In this document: positions 7,606 to 16,647 of the stretch, one piece after another | Position numbering within the stretch: the first letter of the stretch is position 1 | How the letters are laid out: every line of letters starts with the position of its first letter | From: Ktedonobacter racemifer DSM 44963 | GTDB lineage: Bacteria; Chloroflexota; Ktedonobacteria; Ktedonobacterales; Ktedonobacteraceae | Assembly: GCF_000178855.1 (NCBI RefSeq) | Contig: NZ_ADVG01000003.1 | Span: 1,302,001-1,366,000, forward strand | DNA: 64,000 nucleotides | Reading direction: 5' to 3' | Position numbers and translations under genes: made by a program | The notes under the pieces: generated by a model | The model's input: the letters and a program-made list of their open reading frames with translations, nothing else | What the model was told of the DNA's origin: nothing | Databases searched by the model: none

Positions 7606-10305
7606 TCAGTCCCTACGACTCTGGTCGATAGGCGTAAGCGATCCCTGCACTACTGTCTGCCCGTTTGGTGGCTTGCGCCCATTTTTCTGCGAGGCATGCC
7701 CATTCGCGAGGTATTCTAGCTGTTCAATGCTATCTTCAATATTGGTCGCGTGAGCCGTGCTTGCCTGTAGGGTTGTATTCGCCATTTCGGCCTCTTTGGG
7801 AGAGGCCACGACCTCCATAGGCGTCCAGTTTTTGGTGGCGAAAAGCCCCTCGCCACGCCTGGCCGCCAGCAAGAAGTTGCGCTGTCCTCGACTCAAACGG
7901 AAGGTGCGTACCACCGATTCTATGGTTGAAGAATCCTGCTTCATCAAGAACTTCATGGTCGCCATCGCCAGAATTGTCCTGCCCTCTTCCGTGCTCAGGA
8001 AGTCGTCGGAGTTCTGGGTTGTACACCAGAGGCCGCCGCCATACTTACGAATTCTCCTAGCAAACTCCGCGAGGAACTTCGCGCCTTGCGGGAACTGCAT
8101 GAGTAGCCAGGCTTCATCGATCAAGATAATGGTATTGCGATCCATCGTTCCTTCGCGAGCCTGGCGCATCTTAGTCCAGAGGAACTCAGTAATGAGAAAG
8201 AGGCCAATGGGTTTCAGCGTATCATTTAACTCGCGAATATTGAAGTCGACAAAGCGATTATCCAGAATGATGCGTGTACGAGCCGGAAAGAGGTGCAGAT
8301 AACGCTCAAGACGCTCGCTCAGGCCAAAAGTATCCTCGCCCACTCCGAAGCGCTGATCTCCACGTGAGGCGCTGGACATGATCACAAAGAACTCCTGCAT
8401 ATTGGGTGGAGTCCGATGATGGGTCGCGCTATCCATGGTGATGCCCCGGTTCTCATAGGTTTTGGTCAAGCACCTATAGAGGAAGGCTTTCTCTTTCTGG
8501 GTCAGGATACCGCTATCGGAGAGCAGTAGCTCAAGGAGACTGACCAGGTTGAGTAACTTCTCGCGGAAGAAATTGCCCTCATCGTCTTGCTCCTCCTGTT
8601 TGGTCTGGCCTGGGCGCTCGACAGCGCCATACAGATCAAAGGGATTGAGTTGTAGCGACTCGGAGGAGAGGCGTACATATTGCCCTTTGACCTGGTTGCA
8701 GAGATTGTTATATTCGGCTTCAGGGTCAATGACATAGACATTGCTCGTAGGGAGCAGGCGGCAGGCGACTGTCTTGAGGAAGAAGCTTTTGCCGGCGCCA
8801 GATTTGGCGAAGACCACCATATTGGCGTTTTCCAGCTCCTGACTATTAAAGGGATTGAGAATGATCAGGCTCCCGTTAGGGTGAATGCCGAACATGACTC
8901 CCGTATCCATGCTGATATCGCTACCAGTAAAGGGATAGAAGGTCGCGGCAGAGCCTGTGCCAAAGAGGCGCGCGCGCCCGAGTTGATTATCGCCATCAGG
9001 AAGGCAGCTTAAGAGTCCGGCGTGATGCTGCCAGTGGGCGGGCAGGGCTCTAAAATCAAGGCTGCGGATAGCCGAGATGAGGCGATTATTGCGCTCGCTC
9101 AATTCGCGACGGGTGCGTGCGCGTACCTGTACGAAAAGCGACATGGTAAAGATGCGCTCATCCCCGCGTGCCAGTTTTTCGCGCAGGGCCTCAATATCAT
9201 TCAGCGCGATGGCATCTGTGGGATCGGCGGATCTGCCCTGTCGTTGCGAGGCCAGAATCGAGCCACGGAACTCCGTCGCCTTCTTGCCCAGGCGTGCCGT
9301 GACCTGCTGAGGCGAGAGGGGCGAGATATGAATGCTAAAATCGACATGTGGCTCATCGACCTGGATGATTGCATCAAGCCAGCCGGGATAGACACTACGC
9401 GGATAATTGACAAAAGCCAGAGTGCGCACAAACTCGTGGCCCATCTCGCCCGCGATGCGCACATACCAGGGAAAGACCTCGATGCTACTGGGCGCGATAA
9501 GCTCAGGAACGCTCACAAAATCAGGCACTTTCTGTTTGGCCTTTTTCTCGCGCTTCTTTCCCTTTTTGCCCTTCTTGCTTTGTGGTTCTTCCTCCCTGGC
9601 GGCCTCTTCGTTCAACTCCTCAAGCGAATAGGTCCCTGGATTGAGCGGTACCTGTTCGCGCGCTGAGCCCATCAGGTTATTTACCCCGTTCACCAGGTTA
9701 TCGCTCATGGGGAACTGGCGAGCCTCTTCCGAGAGAAGGCACTGTTGGTAGAGCGCGATAATCTCTTTATCGTTCAAGCGCCGCCCAGAGAGTCCCAGGC
9801 GCTCTAACTGGCGTAAGAGTTCATCTGAGCGTAATTTGAGCTGTGTCTGGGCGTTGACCAGGGCCTCGGCCTGATTTCTGGTTATGGTGGCGTCCGCGGG
9901 AATAATAATATAGAAGTTGCGCTTCACCAGGGCGCGTTTGGATGCTAACTGGCGCACAAAGTGGGCGTGGTCATGCATGACGTCCGCGAGGTCGCCCTGG
10001 GTGTCTTCCAGTCCTCGCAGATAATTGTCGAGTTGGTGTGGCAGATTTTTGATAAGGATCTGAATAGGAAATGACAACCCATTGAGAAAGCTTTTAAAGC
10101 CCTCAATCAGCGCATCCTGATCTTCTTCAGACATCAGCGAAAAATTGACGGTTTGGATCTTGAGAATGGAACGGTACTCACGGACCTTCCTGCCGAAGCT
10201 TAAACACGCCACATCGCCCGCAGCTTCACGCAGTCGCACGAATGTCTTGATCACATTGCCGGTTCCACTTATCATCTGGCTAGGTGTCTGCGGGACCGTT
10301 AGCAT
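7606..10305 (-). CDS. virB4: VirB4/TraC-type secretion ATPase
   Basis: An 899-residue AAA+ ATPase of the VirB4 family, the motor of type IV secretion systems. The N-terminal 300 residues interact with the membrane complex in this family; here they include a Lys-rich insert around 235-255. The Walker A is FAKSGAGKSFFLK near residue 503 and Walker B is TIILIDEAWLLMQF near 730, followed by the usual RKYGGGLWCTTQ motif. AAGGAG lies eight bases before the ATG. It follows the PrgI gene directly, an order shared with Gram-positive conjugation modules. Length and motifs are complete, so it should be functional. Confidence 0.92.
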   Translation of the reverse strand: MLTVPQTPSQMISGTGNVIKTFVRLREAAGDVACLSFGRKVREYRSILKIQTVNFSLMSEEDQDALIEGFKSFLNGLSFPIQILIKNLPHQLDNYLRGLEDTQGDLADVMHDHAHFVRQLASKRALVKRNFYIIIPADATITRNQAEALVNAQTQLKLRSDELLRQLERLGLSGRRLNDKEIIALYQQCLLSEEARQFPMSDNLVNGVNNLMGSAREQVPLNPGTYSLEELNEEAAREEEPQSKKGKKGKKREKKAKQKVPDFVSVPELIAPSSIEVFPWYVRIAGEMGHEFVRTLAFVNYPRSVYPGWLDAIIQVDEPHVDFSIHISPLSPQQVTARLGKKATEFRGSILASQRQGRSADPTDAIALNDIEALREKLARGDERIFTMSLFVQVRARTRRELSERNNRLISAIRSLDFRALPAHWQHHAGLLSCLPDGDNQLGRARLFGTGSAATFYPFTGSDISMDTGVMFGIHPNGSLIILNPFNSQELENANMVVFAKSGAGKSFFLKTVACRLLPTSNVYVIDPEAEYNNLCNQVKGQYVRLSSESLQLNPFDLYGAVERPGQTKQEEQDDEGNFFREKLLNLVSLLELLLSDSGILTQKEKAFLYRCLTKTYENRGITMDSATHHRTPPNMQEFFVIMSSASRGDQRFGVGEDTFGLSERLERYLHLFPARTRIILDNRFVDFNIRELNDTLKPIGLFLITEFLWTKMRQAREGTMDRNTIILIDEAWLLMQFPQGAKFLAEFARRIRKYGGGLWCTTQNSDDFLSTEEGRTILAMATMKFLMKQDSSTIESVVRTFRLSRGQRNFLLAARRGEGLFATKNWTPMEVVASPKEAEMANTTLQASTAHATNIEDSIEQLEYLANGHASQKNGRKPPNGQTVVQGSLTPIDQSRRD

Positions 10306-10322
10306 AATAGGAACTCCTTGCG

Positions 10323-10718
10323 CTATTCGAGAAGATCTTCTTCTTCGTTTATTTGCTGCTTCGTCTTTTTCTGTGCCTCCGCCAACGCGGGGTTCTCCCT
10401 GGTATCATCATCCTCTAGAGGTTTATAGATAAAAACCCTGGGCATACCGATATAGAGGAGCCAGCACATGGCCCACTCCTCCAGCGGACGTTCCGCGATA
10501 GGAACCATCGCGATCACAAGCGCCAGCAGGGCCGGAATACAAGCGATAATGACACTTGCCACGCCCCACAAAGCACCGGGCAGCAAGGGGGAGATACTCC
10601 CCCAGAGGGAGTATCCACCCACGATGCCACACACGATGATAAGCAGTTCCCGCCCCGTTCGCCCAAATATCACCTTTGGCTGCTCATTGAGAAATGTTGG
10701 TATCTCCTCTTTCTGCAT
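10323..10718 (-). CDS. PrgI-family (VirB3-like) membrane protein
   Basis: A 131-residue protein beginning MQKEEIPTFLNEQPKVIFGR, the hallmark PrgI start in which a short peptide (IPxFLxxxPKVxxGxT) precedes two close transmembrane helices (about 25-45 and 50-75). The tail is charged, ending EEEDLLE. PrgI is the Gram-positive counterpart of VirB3 and couples the VirB4 ATPase to the membrane channel. TTGGAG precedes the ATG, and the VirB4 gene begins 17 bases downstream, consistent with co-translation in one operon. Confidence 0.88.
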   Translation of the reverse strand: MQKEEIPTFLNEQPKVIFGRTGRELLIIVCGIVGGYSLWGSISPLLPGALWGVASVIIACIPALLALVIAMVPIAERPLEEWAMCWLLYIGMPRVFIYKPLEDDDTRENPALAEAQKKTKQQINEEEDLLE

Positions 10719-10737
10719 TTTGTAAACTCCAATGCAA

Positions 10738-11127
10738 TTACTGTTGGAATGCGTTTTGGAGAAGAGTGGAGAGGCCAGCCCCTAGCAAGATAATGATCAG
10801 GCCAATAACCGCTGCCGTCAAGGCCATATTGGACATAGCCACGCGCCGATCGCTACCGAAGGAAAGTATGCGCATAATGCCCGCGCCTATTATACCGATC
10901 AGGAAGATCGTAAAGCCAAGTACATAGACAAGGCCTCTGATACTATTTGCGAAATTGACAATATCCTTATAAGGATCACCAGTTGATTTAGGATCTCCAG
11001 GTGTTGGAGGGGGGGCCAGGTGCTGGAAGGTCGAAGAAATATTGTTGAATACAGGAATAATCCCATGCACCTGATTCAAAACCAGGTGCGGATCAATCAT
11101 CAGCTGGGTGATGTGAAGCAAGAACAT
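10738..11127 (-). CDS. VirB2/TrbC-like small two-helix membrane protein
   Basis: A 129-residue protein with a Pro-rich segment (APPPTPGDPKSTGDP) and then two transmembrane helices (about 70-92 and 103-123) separated by a short basic loop, SFGSDRRVAMSN. This is the pilin-like topology of VirB2/TrbC and of pilin-like subunits in Gram-positive type IV systems. It sits directly upstream of prgI and virB4, which fits. No clear signal peptide is seen, though the first 20 residues are hydrophobic. The assignment rests on topology and context rather than sequence identity. Confidence 0.65.
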   Translation of the reverse strand: MFLLHITQLMIDPHLVLNQVHGIIPVFNNISSTFQHLAPPPTPGDPKSTGDPYKDIVNFANSIRGLVYVLGFTIFLIGIIGAGIMRILSFGSDRRVAMSNMALTAAVIGLIIILLGAGLSTLLQNAFQQ

Positions 11128-11275
11128 AAGCTCGTCGTCCCTTTCTCTTTGATGAGTAATACCCTACCGTTGCATCTTAACTTCTATATGGGCAAAAATC
11201 AATCTACCAGCGCATATTAGCCATATAGAAGCTAAGATTCTATGAAATACGTAACAAATTACAAGAATTTGTATC

Positions 11276-11403
11276 TACTCAGGACTTCTCGCCACTGCGT
11301 GGCTCGCTGGGGTCAGGGTGTGTGGTGCTGGAGCTGGCGGAGCCAGCTCCAGCACCACACACCCTGACCCGCTGATACGTCGCAGACGCTGGGAACACCT
11401 CAT
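11276..11403. repeat. REP-like repeat split by a long hairpin
   Basis: The outer parts, ACTTCTCGCCACTGCGTGGC on the left and CGCTGGGAACACCTCAT on the right, match the repeat at 18515-18585. Here a 29-bp-stem hairpin lies between them. It occupies the 280-base gap between the wall hydrolase gene and the pilin gene inside the minus-strand operon. Confidence 0.7.
11310..11370. terminator. perfect hairpin, 29-bp stem, inside the secretion operon
   Basis: Arms 11310-11338 and 11342-11370 with loop GGA. The left arm begins GGGTCAGGGTGTGTGGTGCT. No T-run follows on either strand. Lying between two operon genes, it could attenuate transcription or protect the ends of a processed mRNA rather than terminate fully. 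Confidence 0.7.
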
Positions 11404-11406
11404 AAC

Positions 11407-12648
11407 TCACGCCTCTCCATTGGGCATAAACTGTCTATAGGGAGGAGGATTTCCATTCGTATATGTTGCCCAGGGTGTAAAGCTTGTGCCATTGTTGCTG
11501 ATGCGATAACCCTGCTCAAAGGCGCATTTGGGATCAAAGGCGCAGGCATCGCTTACTTCGCTGTGCCAGTGGTTATTGATCTGGATGATGCCTCTATCCA
11601 GGGAATGATATTGATCAGTGTTTGTCAGACAGTTCTTGGGATTGAGGCCACTCTCGGCATGCGCGATAGCTACGATGACCAGGAGCGAGTGCCCGGTAAA
11701 GCCCGCCTGTGATGCCAGGGCAGTTGCCTGATCGTTTGTTAGTGGTGTCGCGTTTTTGTCGCAACTTGCGCCTCCCGTTGGTGTGTAGGCGGCGTGGAAG
11801 GGGTCCCCCCATTGCTGACTCAGGGCCTTGTTATGAATAAAGCCTTCAATTGTAAATGAACTCCATCCAGACTGCATCAAGCCAGAGGAATTGATCGACC
11901 AGCGCATAAAGGTCAGGTGTTCAGAGGCATTCTGGGTATAGTTATTGGGGGCATTGCCTTGCACCATATACACGTAGCCACTTTTCCCGCCCTGGGGGGG
12001 ATCGACGCCTGCCACCATGGCGATATGCCCGGCGGGATTGGGACCCGCGAGCACGACCAGGTCGCCAGGGGAGGGCATACCCGTGCCATTAGGAATATAA
12101 TTCCAGCCACGACTTTCATAGGGGGCGCGATTCGTCCAGTATTCGTGTGCCGTTGGCTGTGCTGGAAGATCGACGCCTGCCATCAGAAAGGTCGTGTGGA
12201 TGAAATAGGCACACTGCATGGGATCAAAGTCCGCTTCATCCGGTATTGAACCGCCCCCCTCCTGCTTCAACCTGTTTATCACGACCTGCATCACCGGGTT
12301 GCTGCGGTCAACGACATTGAGGCTGCCGTTTGCGTTCTCTTTCAAGACGCGCTCGATGGCGACGCCCACCAGCACCGCGTTCTTAGAATTGATCATCTGC
12401 ATCAGGTCGCCATCGAGTGTGCCGCTAGAGGCCGTGGTCGTAGGTGGGTTCATCTCGCTATCATAGCTAGCCTTCATATTGGCGGTCCACCAGCCTCCAA
12501 TGCCTCCCAGGAGGAAGAGGCTACCTACGATAAAGGCGAACATGTGCAGGCCCAGCGTGGTTACGACGCCTCCAAATGAGCCCAGTATGCCTCCGCCTCC
12601 ACCCAGACCCCCCAGTCCCAGGGCGCTGCTACCTCTAACTTTACTCAT
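11407..12648 (-). CDS. two-domain peptidoglycan hydrolase (CHAP + lysozyme-like), VirB1 role
   Basis: A 413-residue protein with a Gly-rich N-terminus, one transmembrane helix (about 32-52), a CHAP/NlpC-like domain (about 130-270; candidate Cys in MQCAYFIHTT and His in AGHIAMVAGV) and a C-terminal transglycosylase-like domain (about 300-413; Glu in IAHAESGLNP and DRGIIQINNHWHSEV). Such paired domains open the cell wall for type IV machines in Gram-positive conjugation (VirB1 role). The signal-anchor places the enzymes outside the membrane. AGGAAGG precedes the ATG; the upstream VirB6-like gene ends 24 bases before. The product is probably tethered, not released. Confidence 0.85.
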   Translation of the reverse strand: MSKVRGSSALGLGGLGGGGGILGSFGGVVTTLGLHMFAFIVGSLFLLGGIGGWWTANMKASYDSEMNPPTTTASSGTLDGDLMQMINSKNAVLVGVAIERVLKENANGSLNVVDRSNPVMQVVINRLKQEGGGSIPDEADFDPMQCAYFIHTTFLMAGVDLPAQPTAHEYWTNRAPYESRGWNYIPNGTGMPSPGDLVVLAGPNPAGHIAMVAGVDPPQGGKSGYVYMVQGNAPNNYTQNASEHLTFMRWSINSSGLMQSGWSSFTIEGFIHNKALSQQWGDPFHAAYTPTGGASCDKNATPLTNDQATALASQAGFTGHSLLVIVAIAHAESGLNPKNCLTNTDQYHSLDRGIIQINNHWHSEVSDACAFDPKCAFEQGYRISNNGTSFTPWATYTNGNPPPYRQFMPNGEA

Positions 12649-12672
12649 AGGTTCCTTCCTCTGGTTCCCTTT

Positions 12673-14601
12673 CTAACGAGCTGCCCCAGCGATGGATACC
12701 GCGCTGGACGCCACCTGAGTAATCATCTGGAATTGTGTGATCTGCATAGCGATAGTTGCGCCTACAGCCTGACCCATCATCTGCCCGGCTGATGTCAAGG
12801 TACGCATCGGGGCATTGCCTATGAGCGAGGGAATACGCGCGACGAACCAGAGACAGGCGATGCGCATAATATCCCTTAGCGTCCCGTCCGACAGGTTGCC
12901 GATGATATGATTAGGATCACCACCCACAAAGGCCAGCATGTTTCCCAATAAGACCTGGATCACAATCAGGGCTACCACCATCAGGAATTGCACCATGACC
13001 GTCGAGATAAAGCCCTGGAGCCAGAGGCGTGCCACGGGTTGCCCTACCTTGCCGGGTAAGGCCCAACAGACAATGCCAAGCGGCGCCGTAATGATATACA
13101 GGTTAATGAAGAAGAGGCGGATGATCATCTGCGCCAGAAACATCAAGGCCAGGATTTTAGCCACTATTTGCGTGGCATCGCCCAGGCTTTGCAGGTTGTC
13201 AAAGAGACTGGTGAAGTCTAATTTATCAGGTACAAGCTGAAAGGTTGTGCCAGTGGCGTCATTCTCACACGAGTAAATAATCGCGTCTCCTATGTAGTCA
13301 GGGCCAGACTGCGGGTCAGGACCCCTTGCTCCCCCAAAGAAAAGGTAGGATATGGCTACGTTGTATTGCAATCGAGATGTAAAAAAAGGATCAGGAAGAG
13401 TACGCGTATATTTAAAATCATCTTTCAGAATTCGATCTATTTCGTCATTCATCTGTTGCCAGTCTTGGTACCACTTCAACGGCTGGACTCCCATAGTGGC
13501 AATGTCGGATTTCATCGTGCCCGACATTTTATTGAGATCAGCCTGATCTTGAGGATTTATGCTCTCCCCATGCGCGTCGGTTTGCAACTTCATCCAACGG
13601 ACAACGGAATCGAGATACATATAGAGTGGAGCACCATCGCCATTGCCAAAGAGTTTATCGCGACGGGTCCTATCGAAATTGATCTGATATACTTGACAGA
13701 TCATATCCTGGTTAAATTGCTTTACATCAATGCTTGTTGAACTTGCACCACTGCCTTGGGGCGCATCCGGACCTGGCCACTTTTTTGCTGCATCCTGCCA
13801 GGTCACATTGGTCTGAGATTCATAGGTATGCTCATCAGTCTGAAACGCGCTGGGAAAAAAGAGGTGCAAGGTATAGAGCTTCTTATCTCCAGCGCCAAAG
13901 CCAGAGGCAGAGCGATGAATATTGGGATTGGTTTGCGCGAATGTATAGATGCCTTCGACCATGTTATTGTTGAGCCCGATCATCATGGTCATAAATACCA
14001 GGCTGATGTGTGCCACGATGATCGCAAGCAAGATGCCAGGTAAGTTCTCAATCGCGCTTGCATAGCGAAAGACACTGCCCGCGAAGATCACTCTCAACCC
14101 ATTGAGGGCAATAATAAGCGCGAGCAGCATGTCCACAAAAAAGAGCATCAGGCCCCAGAGATTTCTGACACTACCGTTGTCAATCGTGATATCAGCAGGT
14201 GTGAAAAAGAAGAGAGCATTCCCTTTCGAGATAGGATTCTGGATCTTGCCATCGCCCGTGTAGGTACCCGAGCCACTGGTCCCCTCCAGGCATTGGTTTT
14301 TCTGCTCCTGCGTGGCGTTAGGATCGCTACAGGGGTCGCCCTGTAGCTGGAAGTGGAAGGCTCGCTCAAGAGGGCTGGCAATGGTGTTTATGCCCATAAT
14401 AGGGCCCGGCAGGTGCATATGTGGCGCAACGGTAGCAACAGTGACCTGGAATGTAGGGAGCAGCCTGAGCATAAGCATCATGCTATTCACTGTTAACACA
14501 ATACCTGCCAGTGCCAGATACTGCCACCAGCGCTTCGGCGGCTGCCCGCGTTTAAAAGGCCACATTTTCTTTATCTTTAGCATATGTAATTCTCTTTTCA
14601 T
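12673..14601 (-). CDS. VirB6/TrbL-like polytopic membrane protein, third paralogue
   Basis: About 642 residues and the most downstream of three paralogues. After an N-terminal helix comes an extracytoplasmic part with Cys residues and the shared signature CLEG...NPISKGN, then TM helices around RNLWGLMLFFVDMLLALI and ENLPGILLAIIVAHISL, a large variable soluble domain (about 200-440), and a conserved C-terminal helix bundle, LGIVCWALPGKVGQPVARLW. VirB6 proteins form the inner-membrane channel. The start at 14601 (MKREL) is chosen because a longer in-frame reading would overlap the upstream gene by 65 bases; 14583 (MLKIKK) is also possible. Confidence 0.8.
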   Translation of the reverse strand: MKRELHMLKIKKMWPFKRGQPPKRWWQYLALAGIVLTVNSMMLMLRLLPTFQVTVATVAPHMHLPGPIMGINTIASPLERAFHFQLQGDPCSDPNATQEQKNQCLEGTSGSGTYTGDGKIQNPISKGNALFFFTPADITIDNGSVRNLWGLMLFFVDMLLALIIALNGLRVIFAGSVFRYASAIENLPGILLAIIVAHISLVFMTMMIGLNNNMVEGIYTFAQTNPNIHRSASGFGAGDKKLYTLHLFFPSAFQTDEHTYESQTNVTWQDAAKKWPGPDAPQGSGASSTSIDVKQFNQDMICQVYQINFDRTRRDKLFGNGDGAPLYMYLDSVVRWMKLQTDAHGESINPQDQADLNKMSGTMKSDIATMGVQPLKWYQDWQQMNDEIDRILKDDFKYTRTLPDPFFTSRLQYNVAISYLFFGGARGPDPQSGPDYIGDAIIYSCENDATGTTFQLVPDKLDFTSLFDNLQSLGDATQIVAKILALMFLAQMIIRLFFINLYIITAPLGIVCWALPGKVGQPVARLWLQGFISTVMVQFLMVVALIVIQVLLGNMLAFVGGDPNHIIGNLSDGTLRDIMRIACLWFVARIPSLIGNAPMRTLTSAGQMMGQAVGATIAMQITQFQMITQVASSAVSIAGAAR

Positions 14602-14602
14602 C

Positions 14603-16636
14603 CTAGCGGGCAAATGAGGCGACGACTCCAACTGCGCTGGTAACGGCTTGCATGACCATTTGCGCACGCGCTACCTGTGCTTGCATTGTTGTTACGGCTA
14701 CCTGTCCCAGCATCTCTCCCGCCGCTCCCATGATTTGCATGGGAGCGTTACCAAAGAGCGAGGGAATACGCATGACAAACCAGAGACAGGCGATGCGCAT
14801 GAGTTCACTCAACGTACTGTTTGACAGGTTACCTATGGGATGGTTGGGATCGCTTCCGACAAAGTTCAGCACATTCCCTAATAAGACCTGGATCACGATC
14901 AAAGCTACCACCATGACAAATTGCACCATGACCGTCGAGAGAAATCCCTGCAACCAGAGCCGGGTTATCGATTGCCCTATCTTACCCGGCAAGGCCCAGC
15001 AAGCGATGCCGAGTGGAGCTGTAACGATATACAGATTAATGAAAAAGAGGCGCACGATCATCATTCCCAACAACATCAAGGCCAGCAGCTTGCTAAAGAA
15101 CGATACACCGCTTACGAGATCCTGTATATTTTTAAAAAGATCCTTAAAGTTCAGATCATCTGGCACCAGTTGAAAGGTATTACCTGTGGCATCGTGCTGG
15201 CAGCTATACTCAAGCATGTCGCCTTCGTGTGGTGGGACGCCTTGCAGGAGCTTATGAATGTTCGCGCGAAGTATGGCTTCACCGCCACGCCCCTGGCCAT
15301 CATCTCCCAGGCGGAACTTCTCGGTCTGCGGTATATCCTGGCCATATTGATTCCAGGCATCGTCCATCTGCTTATCCCAGGAGTCCTGGGTCGAGGTCCC
15401 CACAAAGGCATCGTTATACCAGGCCAGGCGATCACTCCCGCTGCTAAGCTTCTCCATGTCTCTATCGATACCAGCCAATATATTATCGAGCTCTATCTGC
15501 ACATTATCAGGAACTTTCTTGCCATCATATTGCTTTAAATCATCATTGCGCTGTTTAAAAAGGTTGTATAAACCACCATTGTGATAGTCCCCATTGGGAC
15601 CAAATATTTCCAGCCTTAAATTACTATCAAAGTTGGTCCATTCCCAGGTACAAACTAGGTCTTGAAACTGCTTTATGTCTTGATCCGTCTGAGGCGTTCC
15701 CCACTGCTTTGCAGCTTCTTGCGGAGTAAGATTGGGATTCCCATTGAAGCTTGATCCCATATGCTCGTTGTATGAGGGGAATAGCACATGCAGGTACAGA
15801 TCCTGCGTCTTCCCACCATCTTTAAAGCCCGAGGGCGAGCGATGGATGGCAGGATTATTCTGCGCAAAGTTATAGATGCCCTGTGTCATTGCATTGCCGG
15901 CTGTGAGCATGGCGAGCATAAAGGCGAGACTGATATGCGCGGCAATAATGGCCAGGAGCACGCCTGGAAGACTCTCAATTGCCTGGGCATAGCGAAAATT
16001 AGTTCCCGCCATAAGGACGTACAGTCCATTCAGCATCAACACAAGCACAAGCAAAATATCCACAATACTCAGGGACGCGCCCCAGAGCAGGTTTATCTGT
16101 GGATTGGCAATGCTGACTTCGTAGGGCGTAACGAAGAAGAGCAGGCTACTTTTTGAGATTGGGTTCTGAATTTTAGGGTTTTGCTGTGTATAGGTATTTC
16201 TCCCTTTAATGCCATCCAGGCATTGCTGGAGCTGTTGAATAGATGTCCTGCAGGCCTGCGCGAGATCGTTGCACTGGACTGCGGTGGGATCATTATTACA
16301 GTGCTCGACGACATTCTGTACGCATTGAGCATACTGGGTGGCGTCCTGCACACCCCCACAGGGATCGGCCTGCGCTTGCGTGTTGCCATGGGATAGTAAT
16401 TGCTCAAGGGGAGCCGTCAGGGCAGCCAGTCCCGTAAGATGAGCCTGCTTCCCGGTAGAAACTAAAGATACCGAATGCGAAGAGAAGATCAGAGTTCCCA
16501 GGATCATATTGACCACGACTAGTGCGATGACAAGGTCAAGGAAATGCCACCAGCGCCGCCGTCGCGGTTTCATGCCAGGCAAGAGCATTCGTTTTATGTT
16601 CATAAGCATTTCTCGTTGTCGTTCTTCTCTTTGCAT
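14603..16636 (-). CDS. VirB6/TrbL-like polytopic membrane protein, second paralogue
   Basis: A 677-residue paralogue of its two neighbours. It has the same order: N-terminal helix after a basic stretch (KPRRRRWWHFLDL), a Cys-containing outer segment with QQCLDGIKG and NPISKSS, helices around NLLWGASLSIVDILLVLV and ESLPGVLLAIIAAHISL, a variable soluble domain (about 250-470), and the C-terminal block LGIACWALPGKIGQSITRLW. The outer Cys-rich segment is longer than in the others (eight Cys between about 85 and 145), suggesting disulfides outside the cell. The gap to the upstream gene is 11 bases. The start could instead be the ATG at codon 10. Confidence 0.8.
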   Translation of the reverse strand: MQREERQREMLMNIKRMLLPGMKPRRRRWWHFLDLVIALVVVNMILGTLIFSSHSVSLVSTGKQAHLTGLAALTAPLEQLLSHGNTQAQADPCGGVQDATQYAQCVQNVVEHCNNDPTAVQCNDLAQACRTSIQQLQQCLDGIKGRNTYTQQNPKIQNPISKSSLLFFVTPYEVSIANPQINLLWGASLSIVDILLVLVLMLNGLYVLMAGTNFRYAQAIESLPGVLLAIIAAHISLAFMLAMLTAGNAMTQGIYNFAQNNPAIHRSPSGFKDGGKTQDLYLHVLFPSYNEHMGSSFNGNPNLTPQEAAKQWGTPQTDQDIKQFQDLVCTWEWTNFDSNLRLEIFGPNGDYHNGGLYNLFKQRNDDLKQYDGKKVPDNVQIELDNILAGIDRDMEKLSSGSDRLAWYNDAFVGTSTQDSWDKQMDDAWNQYGQDIPQTEKFRLGDDGQGRGGEAILRANIHKLLQGVPPHEGDMLEYSCQHDATGNTFQLVPDDLNFKDLFKNIQDLVSGVSFFSKLLALMLLGMMIVRLFFINLYIVTAPLGIACWALPGKIGQSITRLWLQGFLSTVMVQFVMVVALIVIQVLLGNVLNFVGSDPNHPIGNLSNSTLSELMRIACLWFVMRIPSLFGNAPMQIMGAAGEMLGQVAVTTMQAQVARAQMVMQAVTSAVGVVASFAR

Positions 16637-16647
16637 GTGTAGTTACA

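Noticed and set aside
9022..9666. 214-residue frame opposite virB4
   Set aside because: Antisense shadow of the ATPase gene, with no ribosome site or domain.
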